Origin: Eutreptiella sp. 'Long Island Sound 2002'
Taxonomy: Eukaryota; Euglenozoa; Euglenophyceae; Eutreptiales; Eutreptiaceae
Direction: 5' to 3'
Assembly: GCA_964036045.1 (NCBI GenBank)
Contig: OZ038378.1
Location: 162,864,311-162,928,310, forward strand
Length of the DNA: 64,000 nucleotides
Every line of letters begins with the position of its first letter. The stretch's first letter is position 1. Positions 57,201-64,000 of the stretch are shown here, piece by piece. The notes under the pieces were generated by a model that was given only the letters and a program-made list of their open reading frames with translations, did not search any database and was not told the origin of the DNA. The position numbers and the translations under genes are program-made.

Positions 57201-60200
57201 TAAGCCCATGGGAGCCCTCCACACCTTGAATAAGTGGCCATGCAGTTGGTCCTCATTCCCCTCCGGCCCCATCCCTGAAGGGCCGAACAGCCATGACACC
57301 TCCCTCTCCATTGTTTCACAAGTAACTTGAGGAGCTCTCCCCACAAATCCATGTTGGATGGCGCCCTAAACAAACAAGTAGCATGGGTTTGTGCAAACAA
57401 ATAGTTCAGGTCCTTGCAAATGGTGCAAACACTTGGTTCACTGCCATTGAATCTCCCCAATAATTTTTGTTAACTGGAGACCAAAATTCCACCAAGTGTT
57501 CACAGGGCGTTCACAAAGCCATTCATGGGTCGGCGACAGGCTTTTGTGTGGGTGAGGGTCAGGGTTACCTTGCCTGGTCCCGCATAAAGTACGGTGGGGT
57601 GGTGGGAGGAACGAGTCCTGCACCTTGCCACCCCACCCCCCACACACACTCTCCCTGTAGAAACGGTACAAGTGCCCTCACAGACCTCCCAGGGGGTGTG
57701 ACTGACAATCCGGTTAAAATGATGGCAGTCTTGCAAAGGTAACTACATGTACCACATATATTAGGGAACCTTCACCACCGCTGCATGCTATCCCCACCCT
57801 TGGGCGCTTGGGCTGTGCGTCAACCAAGCCCGACAAAAACACCCGCCACAGGCCATTTTGGCGGGTGGCGGGTTGGTCTATTCAACAGGTCTGTTGTTTG
57901 GTGTTTTTTGGTGTTTTTTGGTGTTTTTTGGATGTTTTTTTGCTACTTGTTGTGCCCATTTGCCCCCAAAGGATTTTTTCCATGGTTTGTTGGGGGTTGG
58001 GGGGTGGGTAGGCTTGGGGGTAGTGGACATCACACCATTGGATGGGTGGATTGTTTTGGTTTTTTCTGGAAATTTGGTTGTTTTTTGGTTTTTTGGATAG
58101 CACAAGATGCTGCAGCAGGCCCATGTTTGGTGTCCTGTTTGTCCTAGTGCACTGAATGTAGTTCCTGGATGGTTGTTTTTATTTCAACCTGCCTTCTGCA
58201 CAGTAGCTGTAATTCATATACCAAACCCTCCAGCCCTGCACGACACTACAACAACATGCAATGAACAAATCATTCTTCTCATTCTCCAAACACGGTTTAC
58301 ATCAGCGCACTTGCGCATCGATGGCGGCGTCCATTGGGCTGGCTCCAGGCCATGCACCCGTTCTTGATTGCTGTCAGTGCTTAGAAATTAGGTGGCCACT
58401 CGCTCCCCTCCCGCTCTCGCACCTGAGCACTGTCGTGCTCTTGCCCCGGGCAAAAATTTGCCTCCCCCCCCCAACTCCTCGCTATCGCTAATAGGTTGCG
58501 GGTCAGTTTTGCGTCGCTTCACAACTGGCTGCGGACGATGGTCTTGACAGTCCGCTGATTGAACGTCCACTCCGTCCATGTCTGCAGATTGATTCTGATC
58601 TTCACACAGGTCTGCAGACACACGGAAGAAACAGTCAGAAACCAGTACCAAAACAAGCGAGCAACCCATTCCTCAACGGGAGCGCCCGCCCGGAGGAGTG
58701 CGCGCTTGTATGAAGCCACAATGGCACCGGCGTCCCCGCTCTTCAGATACTCACATCCTAGGTACGAGGTGGTCACCACACCATTCCGGACGGTGCGCGT
58801 GTACAACAGCTCCTCCTTATGTGCACCCATGTCCGTGCACGAGTCCGATGCCAATCCGAAGAATTGGCTGGCCATGATGGCAACACCCTCGTCTGCGCGG
58901 TATGGGGCAGCAATGGCATGCAGAATGGTGACGGACGCGGTCCGTCCGTGATATGAGGGAGTGATGGAGCCCCCTGTCAAAGTGACAAGCTCAGCATCCC
59001 CGGGAAGATCATTAAGGGCACCATCTCGCTTCGCGATGCGGTACACGACAGCGAAAAGACCGCGTATGCAGGACTGTACTGGGCTAGGAAGAGCACCGAC
59101 CACAGAGGATGATGCACCAGCACTATTCCGAAGTGCCAAGGACTTAGCGTGTAATCCACACTTGGTGTGGTCCTTGACAGTTGATAACCGCAAACATGAA
59201 TTGCCGTCCACCCATGACTGGCATACACCCTGTTGAGGGTATTCTCGGCACGCTGCACACCACATTAAGCCATTCTCGTGACACAACCATGGGCGACCTT
59301 CACGCCACTTTGGCTTAAATTTCCGAACTTTAGGCTGTGAAGGCGGTAGTGCAGGCCTTGGAGCAGAGCACACATGGCAAACTGCTTCCAACATCACAGC
59401 AGTGGAACATCGCTGGTGGACACGTCGCTTGCACTGTTTGCAAGTGCGCATAACGCCGGCTGACGGTGAATCACAGACGCGGCATACACAACGTAGGCAC
59501 TTGCCATGTTGTGTGCAGATCTCATAGGCATCCTTTTGGCACAGCGTGCAACGCACGATTGCACCATGCAACTTCTCGTCACAACAGGCACATGGTGCCG
59601 AGATGGTAGAGAAGTAGGACGTCAGCGCTGTTGGCCTCAATTGAGCGGGTGCGTCCTCGGGAACCGGTGGCGGTGCTTCCCTAGGGTCTTTGTCCGTGAA
59701 TTCCCAGCCGTCACGTGTCTTTCGCTTTTCAGCAGCACGTGTGACTTGCGTACGGTATATCTGTAGTCCGTGCGCTGTTGTGAGGTAATCCGTAGCTTCA
59801 GTAGCACTGGAATACCGCGTCCATTGTCCGCCGGTGGGGCGCAGCCAAATGGGGAGGCTGCGGGGGTTCGACATGGTGTCTATGAGAGAAAAGAATGAGG
59901 GTGGAATGTGTAAGCTAATACCATATTGATTCCTGCTAAAGCTTTACTCCCACTCTCTTCGAACCATGCCATGTCCCGAGCACCTGTAAAGGTACCTAAT
60001 GAACCTGAGACAATTGTGTCATACACACCTATCCTATCGGGGTACCTGATGAACCTGTAGGGATCGAAGTGCGTTGCGCAAAACGCGTGCAGCACGCAAA
60101 ACGCGTGCAGCAAGTAGATTATGCAAAGACAAAAATTAAAAGATGTGGTATTGGAGTGCCATGAAATGTGGTCACATGTGCTAAAACACACCAAAAAACT

Positions 60201-61265
60201 CCAAAAAACTCCAAAAAACACCAAAAAACACCAGAAAACAATGGAAAACAGAGAAAAACGTGGATTTTGGCCAAAAAACGGCTTTTTTGCCATATGACAG
60301 GTGGCGCGACGGGTAATTAGGGCAGGCCTGGCGTCAACTCTCCCCAATCATTGACTGCCATTGAAGGAGCACAAACTTTGCTCTCCAAGCGTTGTTAAAA
60401 AAAAGTGTAGCACAAAAGGAGTTGGGGTAGCAATGGAAAGAAGTGGAGAATGAGCATACTCCACAGCCACCCACCTATGGAAATTGTGACTTTGCTCCAG
60501 TGCTCAGATGAGCCATCCTTATATACTGCCCACCACACTGACGCTTCATACGTGCACACTGCATTTTCGAGACTGTACTGTACTGTACTGTACTGTACTG
60601 TACTGTACTGTACTGTACTGTACTGCACTGTACGGTACTATACTGTACTGTACGGTACTGTACGGTACTGTACGGTACTGTACTGTGCTGTGCTGTGCTG
60701 TGCTGTGCTGTGCTGTGCTGTGCTGTGCTGTGCTGTGCTGTGCTGTGCTGTGCTGTACGGTACGGTACGGTACGGCGCTGTAGGGTATGGTACGGTACTG
60801 TACGGTACTATACGGTACTGTACAGTACGGTACTGTGCTGTACTGTACTGTGCTGTGCTGCGCTGCGCTGCGCTGTGCTGTACTGTACTGTACGGTACGG
60901 TACTGTACGGTACGGTACGGTACGGTACGGTACGGTACTGTACGGTACGGTACGGTACGGTACTGTACGGTACAGTAAGGTACGGTACGGTACGGTACGG
61001 TGCGGTACTGTACTGTACGGTACTGTACGGTACAGTAAGGTACGGTACGGTACTGTACTGTACTGTGCCTCATGGACATCCCCCACAGACGGAATGTCAA
61101 ATGTGCAGATACCCAAGGAGTTGAGGATGCCAGGGAGTGTTGTTCTTTGCTGTTGCAGCTCTGTATTGCAGTCAACGCTCCTGCAAAGCAATGGACAATC
61201 ACATACTGAGCCAAGTGCTTCAAAGTATAAATCTTGCATCCGGACAAGTTAACAGAGTCCAATGC
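41051..61265 (-). CDS. NXF1-like: NXF1/TAP-like nuclear mRNA export factor (partial gene model, nine exons placed)
   Basis: Predicted receptor that carries mRNA through nuclear pores, working with a p15/NXT-type partner. Exons placed, 5' to 3' on the minus strand: 61265-61207, 54209-54079, 53753-53680, 52743-52532, 50536-50413, 49294-49252, 45082-45013, 42247-42175, 41420-41298. All consecutive phases match. The joined protein follows the order known for the family: leucine-rich repeats (VNLSGCKIYTLKHLAQ, IQNLALANNDI, LRELLLHDNPI), LRR cap (EYHKYVVKKLRTIELLDS), NTF2-like domain (LLDAYGKDSWLSL, KTEHDVSTFKAD, FDRIFVLRPN, IANDQITLRV), and TAP-C/UBA-like domain (LMATTGLNAAFATLLLKETG). Unresolved: the exons 5' of 61265 that should encode the RNA-binding domain, a possible linker exon between 53680 and 52743, and the terminal exon below 41298. 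The start given is only the lowest plausible end. Confidence 0.85.
41298..41420 (-). CDS. NXF1-like: Export-factor exon: TAP-C (UBA-like) domain
   Basis: Forty-one codons, phase 0 at both ends (acceptor ctgtccctcag, donor aacaag|gtacga). APDMKAQLMATTGLNAAF, then LLLKETGGVYDAAVTLFNQN. In NXF1 the equivalent domain (M...F...G.....s..cL....wd...A...F) binds FG repeats of nucleoporins. The following terminal exon is uncertain: several AG sites near 41120 would each give a short C-terminus in phase. Confidence 0.9.
41541..41964. mobile_element. MITE copy 2, terminal inverted repeats, in an export-factor intron
   Basis: Second copy of the element at 26184-26601, with the same ends (GGCGGGAAGAAAATTGCTCT ... 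AGAGCAATTTTCAGGTTGCC) and nearly the same interior. It is flanked by CAA on both sides, different from the TGA of copy 1, as expected for independent insertion with a 3-bp duplication. Confidence 0.85.
42175..42247 (-). CDS. NXF1-like: Export-factor exon: end of NTF2-like domain
   Basis: Twenty-four codons plus one carried base. WPARIANDQITLRVHQDTP aligns with the family's ..IVND.LF.R segment, the last strand of the NTF2-like fold. The acceptor cttcgctggcag and donor atgccg|gtatgt give phases that match both neighbours exactly. Confidence 0.92.
42521..42920. repeat. (TGTGG)n pentanucleotide satellite, about 80 copies
   Basis: About 400 bp of an almost perfect TGTGG repeat, with a few variants at either end (tgctg, ggggtg, tagggtg). 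All six frames are open only because of the repeat. It lies in an export-factor intron. Confidence 0.97.
43440..43715. repeat. Tandem degenerate 'accaggaattaacatcatcc' repeats between short direct repeats
   Basis: About five units of 30-40 bp built on caccaggaattaacagcat, bounded by two copies of tgctggtacttcttgttgctc (near 43443 and 43692). Intronic. Confidence 0.7.
45013..45082 (-). CDS. NXF1-like: Export-factor exon: NTF2-like domain, FDRIFVL strand
   Basis: Codes GDSVVYKKSFDRIFVLRPNK, then TG and a split codon. It matches the family's R.F.R.F...P segment. The acceptor is gttctgcag and the donor ggcac|gtatgt. Phase 1 in and phase 2 out fit the flanking exons. Confidence 0.92.
45520..45600. 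repeat. Copy of the 'ctgttggccggaggcccc' + poly(G) element
   Basis: Contains gacgccaacta, a C run, caactaactgttggccgg and a long G run, followed by five further G blocks to about 45700. Confidence 0.75.
46446..46990. repeat. Direct duplication, copy 1 (partner 47625-48125)
   Basis: Both copies run gtcaccgagctggtggaacc, then ggttttataaccct, a block of agcaagcaagc repeats, then a segment with acctatgggtgtga and ttagggccaaaa. Identity is roughly 75-80% by eye. Intronic and non-coding. Confidence 0.8.
47625..48125. repeat. Direct duplication, copy 2
   Basis: Partner of 46446-46990. The rest of 47150-48350 is also made of related phrases (ccattttgagcccatttt, ccaaaacagccc), so the whole area is an old amplified repeat. 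Confidence 0.75.
48363..48500 (+). repeat. Degenerate interstitial TTAGGG/CTAGGG-like tract
   Basis: About 20 hexamers of the type YTAGGG or GTAGGG with many variants. Shorter relatives occur at 46447-46475 (same strand) and 45776-45812 (opposite strand, ccctaa). It resembles telomeric repeat but is too degenerate to be functional telomere. Confidence 0.7.
48598..48665. repeat. Copy of the 'ctgttggccggaggcccc' + poly(G) element
   Basis: Contains aactaactgttggccggag, a G run and tagttggcgtcc. Same family as 25978, 26800 and 45520. Confidence 0.75.
49252..49294 (-). CDS. NXF1-like: Export-factor micro-exon: NTF2-like domain, VHGSYKY strand
   Basis: A 43-base exon coding MVFATVHGSYKYTV plus one base. 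It is equivalent to the family's FSVNGVFKE strand. The acceptor is tttgtgtacag; of the possible donors, gtgg|gtgtgt restores the frame into the exon at 45082. Confidence 0.87.
50413..50536 (-). CDS. NXF1-like: Export-factor exon: NTF2-like domain, KTEHDV segment
   Basis: Codes AKAAYKGRPAIMEVLTKDIY then GKVKTEHDVSTFKADAAAMGD. K.KT.HDV.SF..D is a hallmark of NXF1-type NTF2-like domains (human: LPKTQHDVNSF). The acceptor is ctgcccttcag and the donor ggggac|gtatgt. The single carried base completes the Pro codon of the upstream exon. Confidence 0.94.
51029..51665. mobile_element. Candidate MITE-like element with inverted 'atcgtctagtcgtgt' ends
   Basis: The left end holds aaaatcgtctagtcgtgtga; the right end holds its complement (acacgactagacgatttt). 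Both ends also carry the phrase gcggtaa with long A or T runs in opposite orientation. The interior has two tandem units containing agtc.tgacagggccatggc. No coding capacity. Exact borders and target duplication were not determined. Confidence 0.6.
52532..52743 (-). CDS. NXF1-like: Export-factor exon: start of NTF2-like domain
   Basis: Codes ELLFQMLRMYFAAVDNQDYD, then GLLDAYGKDSWLSLV and NIRIREIRKK. It matches the family's FL..YY.iyD.gdR.gLLdaYhd.a..Sls. The acceptor is gatgtatgcag and the donor aaacc|gtatgt (phase 2). An upstream in-frame stop limits the exon. The Pro split over the next junction confirms the joint. Confidence 0.93.
53680..53753 (-). CDS. NXF1-like: Export-factor exon: cap of the leucine-rich repeats
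   Basis: Codes KKGDEYHKYVVKKLRTIELL, then DSVS. It matches the family's Y...vr..FPkLl.LDg cap. The acceptor is cccgttcacag and the donor tca|gtgagg. It joins upstream in phase 1 and could join 52743 directly in phase 0. The family usually has 30-45 linker residues here, so a small exon may be missing. Confidence 0.88.
54079..54209 (-). CDS. NXF1-like: Export-factor exon: leucine-rich repeats
   Basis: Codes FVNKDVRIQNLALANNDI, then DWLVPLKLRELLLHDNPI. Two consecutive LRR strands with the asparagine positions (NN.I and .NP) are visible. The acceptor is catgtatctag and the donor ccatag|gtctgc, and phases match the exons at 61265 and 53753. Confidence 0.92.
54210..57830. other. Part of a 7-kb export-factor intron, no exon supported
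   Basis: The flanking exons (61207 and 54209) join in phase. The stretch has copies of the taacccctgccttctcgggg repeat (56205-56520). A minus-strand open frame at 57054-57344 has no recognisable family. I found nothing else. Confidence 0.5.
57840..60330 (-). mobile_element. Candidate DNA transposon around the 451-codon ORF
   Basis: Arrays of gtgttttttgg at 57897-57935 (and looser copies to 58100) face arrays of the complement, accaaaaaactcc, at 60186-60245. The outermost sequences also resemble each other in inverse orientation (acccgccacaggccatttt versus acccgtcgcgccacctgtc). This layout, with a transposase-like ORF between, fits a DNA element of about 2.5 kb inserted in the export-factor intron. 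Borders are approximate and no clear target duplication was found. Confidence 0.6.
58519..59874 (-). CDS. Transposase-like zinc-finger protein (ZNF862/C17orf113- and hAT-related)
   Basis: 451 codons from ATG. Residues 18-58 (WTRYSSATEATDYL ... TRAAEKRKTRDGWEF) resemble a NUMOD1-type DNA-binding module. Residues 95-169 hold about 17 cysteines in CxxC pairs (CACC, CTLC, CRVC, CKQC, CHVC), like tandem PHD or treble-clef fingers. Residues 188-242 (KWREGRPWLCHENGLMWCAA, then LRLSTVKDHTKCGLH) match the finger at the start of ZNF862/C17orf113-type proteins. Residues 340-360 (ASDSCTDMGAHKEELLYTR) resemble the D.STD...KE motif where the RNase-H fold of hAT-like transposases begins. The rest of the catalytic domain is missing, so the ORF is truncated or spliced: a GT after EEW and an acceptor tgtgtctgcag lie within 55 bases, and downstream another frame holds a basic VVKRRKT patch. 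Lies on the host gene's strand. Confidence 0.75.
   Translation of the reverse strand: MSNPRSLPIWLRPTGGQWTRYSSATEATDYLTTAHGLQIYRTQVTRAAEKRKTRDGWEFTDKDPREAPPPVPEDAPAQLRPTALTSYFSTISAPCACCDEKLHGAIVRCTLCQKDAYEICTQHGKCLRCVCRVCDSPSAGVMRTCKQCKRRVHQRCSTAVMLEAVCHVCSAPRPALPPSQPKVRKFKPKWREGRPWLCHENGLMWCAACREYPQQGVCQSWVDGNSCLRLSTVKDHTKCGLHAKSLALRNSAGASSSVVGALPSPVQSCIRGLFAVVYRIAKRDGALNDLPGDAELVTLTGGSITPSYHGRTASVTILHAIAAPYRADEGVAIMASQFFGLASDSCTDMGAHKEELLYTRTVRNGVVTTSYLGCEYLKSGDAGAIVASYKRALLRAGAPVEEWVARLFWYWFLTVSSVCLQTCVKIRINLQTWTEWTFNQRTVKTIVRSQL
60572..61067. repeat. Mosaic pentanucleotide satellite (CTGTA, CTGTG, CGGTA)
   Basis: About 100 five-base units in register, in blocks: CTGTA at the start (60572-60625), a pure CTGTG block (about 60684-60757), a short CTGCG block (60858-60878), then mixed CGGTA and CTGTA to 61067. 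It ends only 140 bases from the export-factor exon at 61265-61207. Confidence 0.95.
61207..61265 (-). CDS. NXF1-like: Export-factor exon: first recognised leucine-rich repeat
   Basis: Codes ALDSVNLSGCKIYTLKHLA, then two bases of a Gln codon completed by the exon 7 kb downstream. It matches the family's L.LSnN.i..L..l. The acceptor is cttactctgcag and the donor ggctca|gtatgt. The exon is short, but the phase fit, the strong donor and the LRR register support it. Confidence 0.82.
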
Positions 61266-63837
61266 CTGCAGAGTAAGGGCATGCAATCATACAGTGTGGG
61301 TGACTAGTCGAGATCCAGCTGGTGGACAGTCCAGAGTATTACCACATCCACTGTATTGTATTGCAATGCAGGTTGAGATGGTAAAACCTACTCAAGAGAC
61401 TGTTGAGAGGCTGATTATGGAAGTTTGACTCTGAAAATTTACCAAACCCCCTCTGACAGATAATGAGAACGGCGTTCACCAATTGTGCTCCTGAGCCCGG
61501 GTGTGCAGATGAGGAGTACTGCTGCAGGGCAGAATTATGAGCTTGGTGCAGCTGCCACACCTCAACACCCAAACCTTTGCAGGACCAGCTGGCACAACAC
61601 TCAAGTAGCTTGCATGGGTCGGCGCTCGCCTGGGCACTGTCGGTCACAATCCAACCACACCTGTACCACATGTACAGGCAACCCATTTGAGTTTCTGTTC
61701 AAAATAACGATGCATCTGAGCCAGAATGTGCATCCTGGACATTCTTATCACTGCTGACTCATTAGGCACTGTGCGTGCACTGCGCTCCTGTTAAGCCATA
61801 CAGTCCCAGAAAACATTCACAGGAACTCTCTTCCAACTATGTCCCCAAACCAGCCTATGAGGAATCCAATTGTGCCCAACAGTTCCCTATCTTCCCAGAA
61901 GCTGAAGGAACAACATGGACAACATAGGAAGCATTTTGTGTGCATCACTGTTGCTGAAGTGTACATAACATTGTCAAGAGTTCGCAAATGTTTCTAAGAA
62001 TGGGTTGTGGATTATTCAACCATGATGACCTTGTCACACACCTTGTCACACAATCCATACAATATGATCCTTCACATTTGGTACACATGGAGGATTCCCT
62101 AAGGTTAGTCTGGTTGCAACACAATACACAGACAAATGGGGACATTGGGTGCCCATGAAGGGGTGCAAGATTGCTGCATAACCCTTGCCCTCTTGGGGCC
62201 ACACCACAAAGGAGTGTGGATTGTGCCTACACAACCATCCAACTTTCAGAGGGCAAAACCATTTGACATCATCGGGGCAAATATCTTTGAGTGGTGGTGG
62301 ATAATCACATTACCACTACATGGTGCACACTACAAGACCTTGCTTCCACCATACAGCCAAATGGTTGTGTTGCGTGTGCAACACAGCACATGCAACACTC
62401 AAAGTGCCCCCATGTTTATGAGATTTTGACCATATAGTTGATCAAGCACTAGTTGACTGGCTGTTTTGCAGCTGCCCTTGGTTCATTTTTGTGCCACATG
62501 CTGATGTTGCTTGATGTCTCATTGACTCACATCTGCCATTGTCCTTTTCCTTGGAACATAACTGCAGAGGTTAAATGGGCTTGGTTGGCTTGGTTTTAGC
62601 CAACAACTCCCTCAAATAATTGCACATGAAGGAAGCCGGCACAGTGCTGTAGGGGACCAAGGAACAGGCTAGCATGAAAAAAACACCTGCTCTACTGAGC
62701 AGAGATGGACATACTCAACATACTAGAAGCAAGAGGATAAAGGACACTACGTAGCACCAAGTTCCCGCAAATCCCAAAGAAATCTGGGCATGGGCAGGTT
62801 CTCCATGTGCATGTGTCACCACAGCCACCAATGTGGCAAACCAGTGCAGCACACCAAGTGCACACCAAGCCTCCTAGCAAGATGAGGGCCTTGTGTGCTA
62901 TTGATGTGTTAGCAGTAGATACAACACATTGGGTTCCAAGGTTCCATACAATAACCCATTATGGAGACCAATCTAATCTTCCTCCTAATGGGTTGCCAGA
63001 AATGCATATGTGGACAACCTACAGCTTATTCACATCTGCTCATGTGTTTGTTGCTCCTTGCGCAAGGTCATGCATTTAGGGTTCCGAGACCACAACAACA
63101 AGCTTTCCAAAAAGAACAACCTACAGCATGCATATTGCTTCTGATCCTTATCGTTGGCTTTGTTTCTGCAACTACCATTGAAATTATTATGCCTTCAACA
63201 CTCCAGGTTCAGGGTTGGTTAGGTTCAACACTCAATTGTTATATTTATTTCCTCAAGGCAATGTTGCTCATATCTCTCTTGCTTTCTCTTGTTGTATTTT
63301 TTTTCTGGTGAGCAATGCCTAATACTTCACCGATGGGCTGCTTGCTGCCTTGGTTTGCCACTAAATAGTTTAGTTTTGGAAAAGGATTGACGCTTTCCTG
63401 GCTGTTGCCCTCAACACCCAGTTCTAAGCTAGGTGTGCACCTGCTTGATCCAGGCTGTGTGGGCATTCCCCGAGTTGGGAATGCTATGGTTTCTCTGATG
63501 CAATCTTTGCAGTGGGGTAGTGCTCGCAACATTGTGGGTAAAACTTACAACTGTCATTGTTCTTTTTGTGATGGAATGTCGCGGCACGTGTTCTGTGTCT
63601 GTCTGGGCACCAAGCCTTTCCCTGCTTGAGGAACCTCTCCTGAAGATGGAAAAAGCTCAGGTGGGGCCTCACATTTCTGGAAATGTACCTCACAACTCTA
63701 CTTGTGTAGCTGTCTCTGCTTCCCCATCCATACCATCCTCCTGGTTCCCCAGAGTTAGCCCTCCATATCTGTAGCACCTCTTCACAGGGCATCTTGCTGA
63801 TGATCTTGCCTGCAGCATCCACCATCACGTGCACTAC
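61266..63837. other. Upstream part of the export-factor locus; exons not resolved
   Basis: The RNA-recognition domain expected before the leucine-rich repeats should be encoded here or beyond the window, but I could not identify it. A minus-strand frame at 61945-62202 has a Cys cluster (CVLCCNQTNLRESSMCTKC, then CMDC) reminiscent of a zinc finger. A plus-strand hydrophobic frame at 62961-63311 looks like chance. A copy of the taacccttgccctcttgggg repeat lies at 62160-62230. Confidence 0.45.
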
Positions 63838-64000
63838 CGTGATTGCGCATTGCCATCCCCGGAGAATCGTATCGTGTCACCTGGCAGTGTGCCTGGCGCA
63901 CCAAAGCCGGCAAAGCCAATTCCAACCTCTGGTACAACTGGCTTAGCTGTGCCCATTAAGCCCTTGAGGGTGAAAAAATGCTTCAGTGGCTCCCACCAAA
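63838..64000 (-). CDS. Probable exon running off the window edge (Gly/Pro-rich)
   Basis: The minus strand is open from the edge: WWEPLKHFFTLKGLMGTAKP, then GIGFAGFGAPGTLPGDTIRF, ending SGDGNAQS at a possible donor (cacg|gtagtg), with an in-frame TAG just beyond. The Gly/Pro-rich composition would suit a disordered N-terminus of the export factor or the end of another gene. No family was recognised. Confidence 0.4.

Noticed and set aside
60450-61286. Open frames of 140-246 codons rich in Tyr, Thr, Val and Arg
   Set aside because: Artefact of the pentanucleotide satellite at 60572-61067. Only the small LRR exon at 61265-61207 on the flank is supported.
62961-63311. 116-codon plus-strand hydrophobic frame
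   Set aside because: Low-complexity Leu/Ile/Phe from AT-rich sequence, with no neighbours or splice sites to support it.

Overview
The window is eukaryotic nuclear DNA: two genes broken into many short exons by long repeat-filled introns, with GT-AG splice sites whose phases match from exon to exon. The organism cannot be fixed from the sequence. A cyclase of the layout membrane segment - Cache-like sensor - membrane segment - class III catalytic domain, an NXF1/TAP-type mRNA exporter, abundant poly(G)/poly(C) runs and many microsatellites suit a unicellular alga, perhaps a chlorophyte. That assignment is an inference held with low confidence. No ribosomal RNA, tRNA, CRISPR array or bacterial-style operon was seen.

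Layout. 1-3756: no gene recognised. 3757-31342, minus strand: a complete ten-exon gene for a transmembrane class III nucleotidyl cyclase, 1,142 residues when joined, with every splice phase compatible. It has an acidic cytoplasmic N-terminus, a first membrane segment, about 560 residues holding four copies of a Cys-containing, DYR-containing Cache-like unit, a second membrane segment, and one catalytic domain. Its base-selecting residues (Lys/Asp) point to ATP, so to cAMP. 31343-41050: intergenic repeats, a GC-rich Cys/His ORF, and a roughly 0.5 kb duplication that may be minus-strand coding. About 41.1 kb to at least 61.3 kb, minus strand: an NXF1/TAP-like mRNA export factor. I could place nine exons, carrying the leucine-rich repeats, the NTF2-like domain and the C-terminal TAP-C (UBA-like) domain. 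Its RNA-binding N-terminus and last few residues are unresolved. A 451-codon transposase-like ORF sits in its largest mapped intron on the same strand. The right edge (63838-64000) holds another probable minus-strand exon.

The introns are a museum of mobile and repetitive DNA: a 1.43 kb hAT-like element with terminal inverted repeats, two copies of a roughly 0.4 kb MITE with 3-bp target-site duplications, a composite repeat present in long and short versions, two large inverted repeats in the last cyclase intron, pentanucleotide satellites of 400-500 bp, and degenerate TTAGGG-like tracts. The most interesting object is the cyclase: its sensor has been expanded by tandem repetition, and a recognisable remnant of a further sensor unit lies unused in one of its introns.
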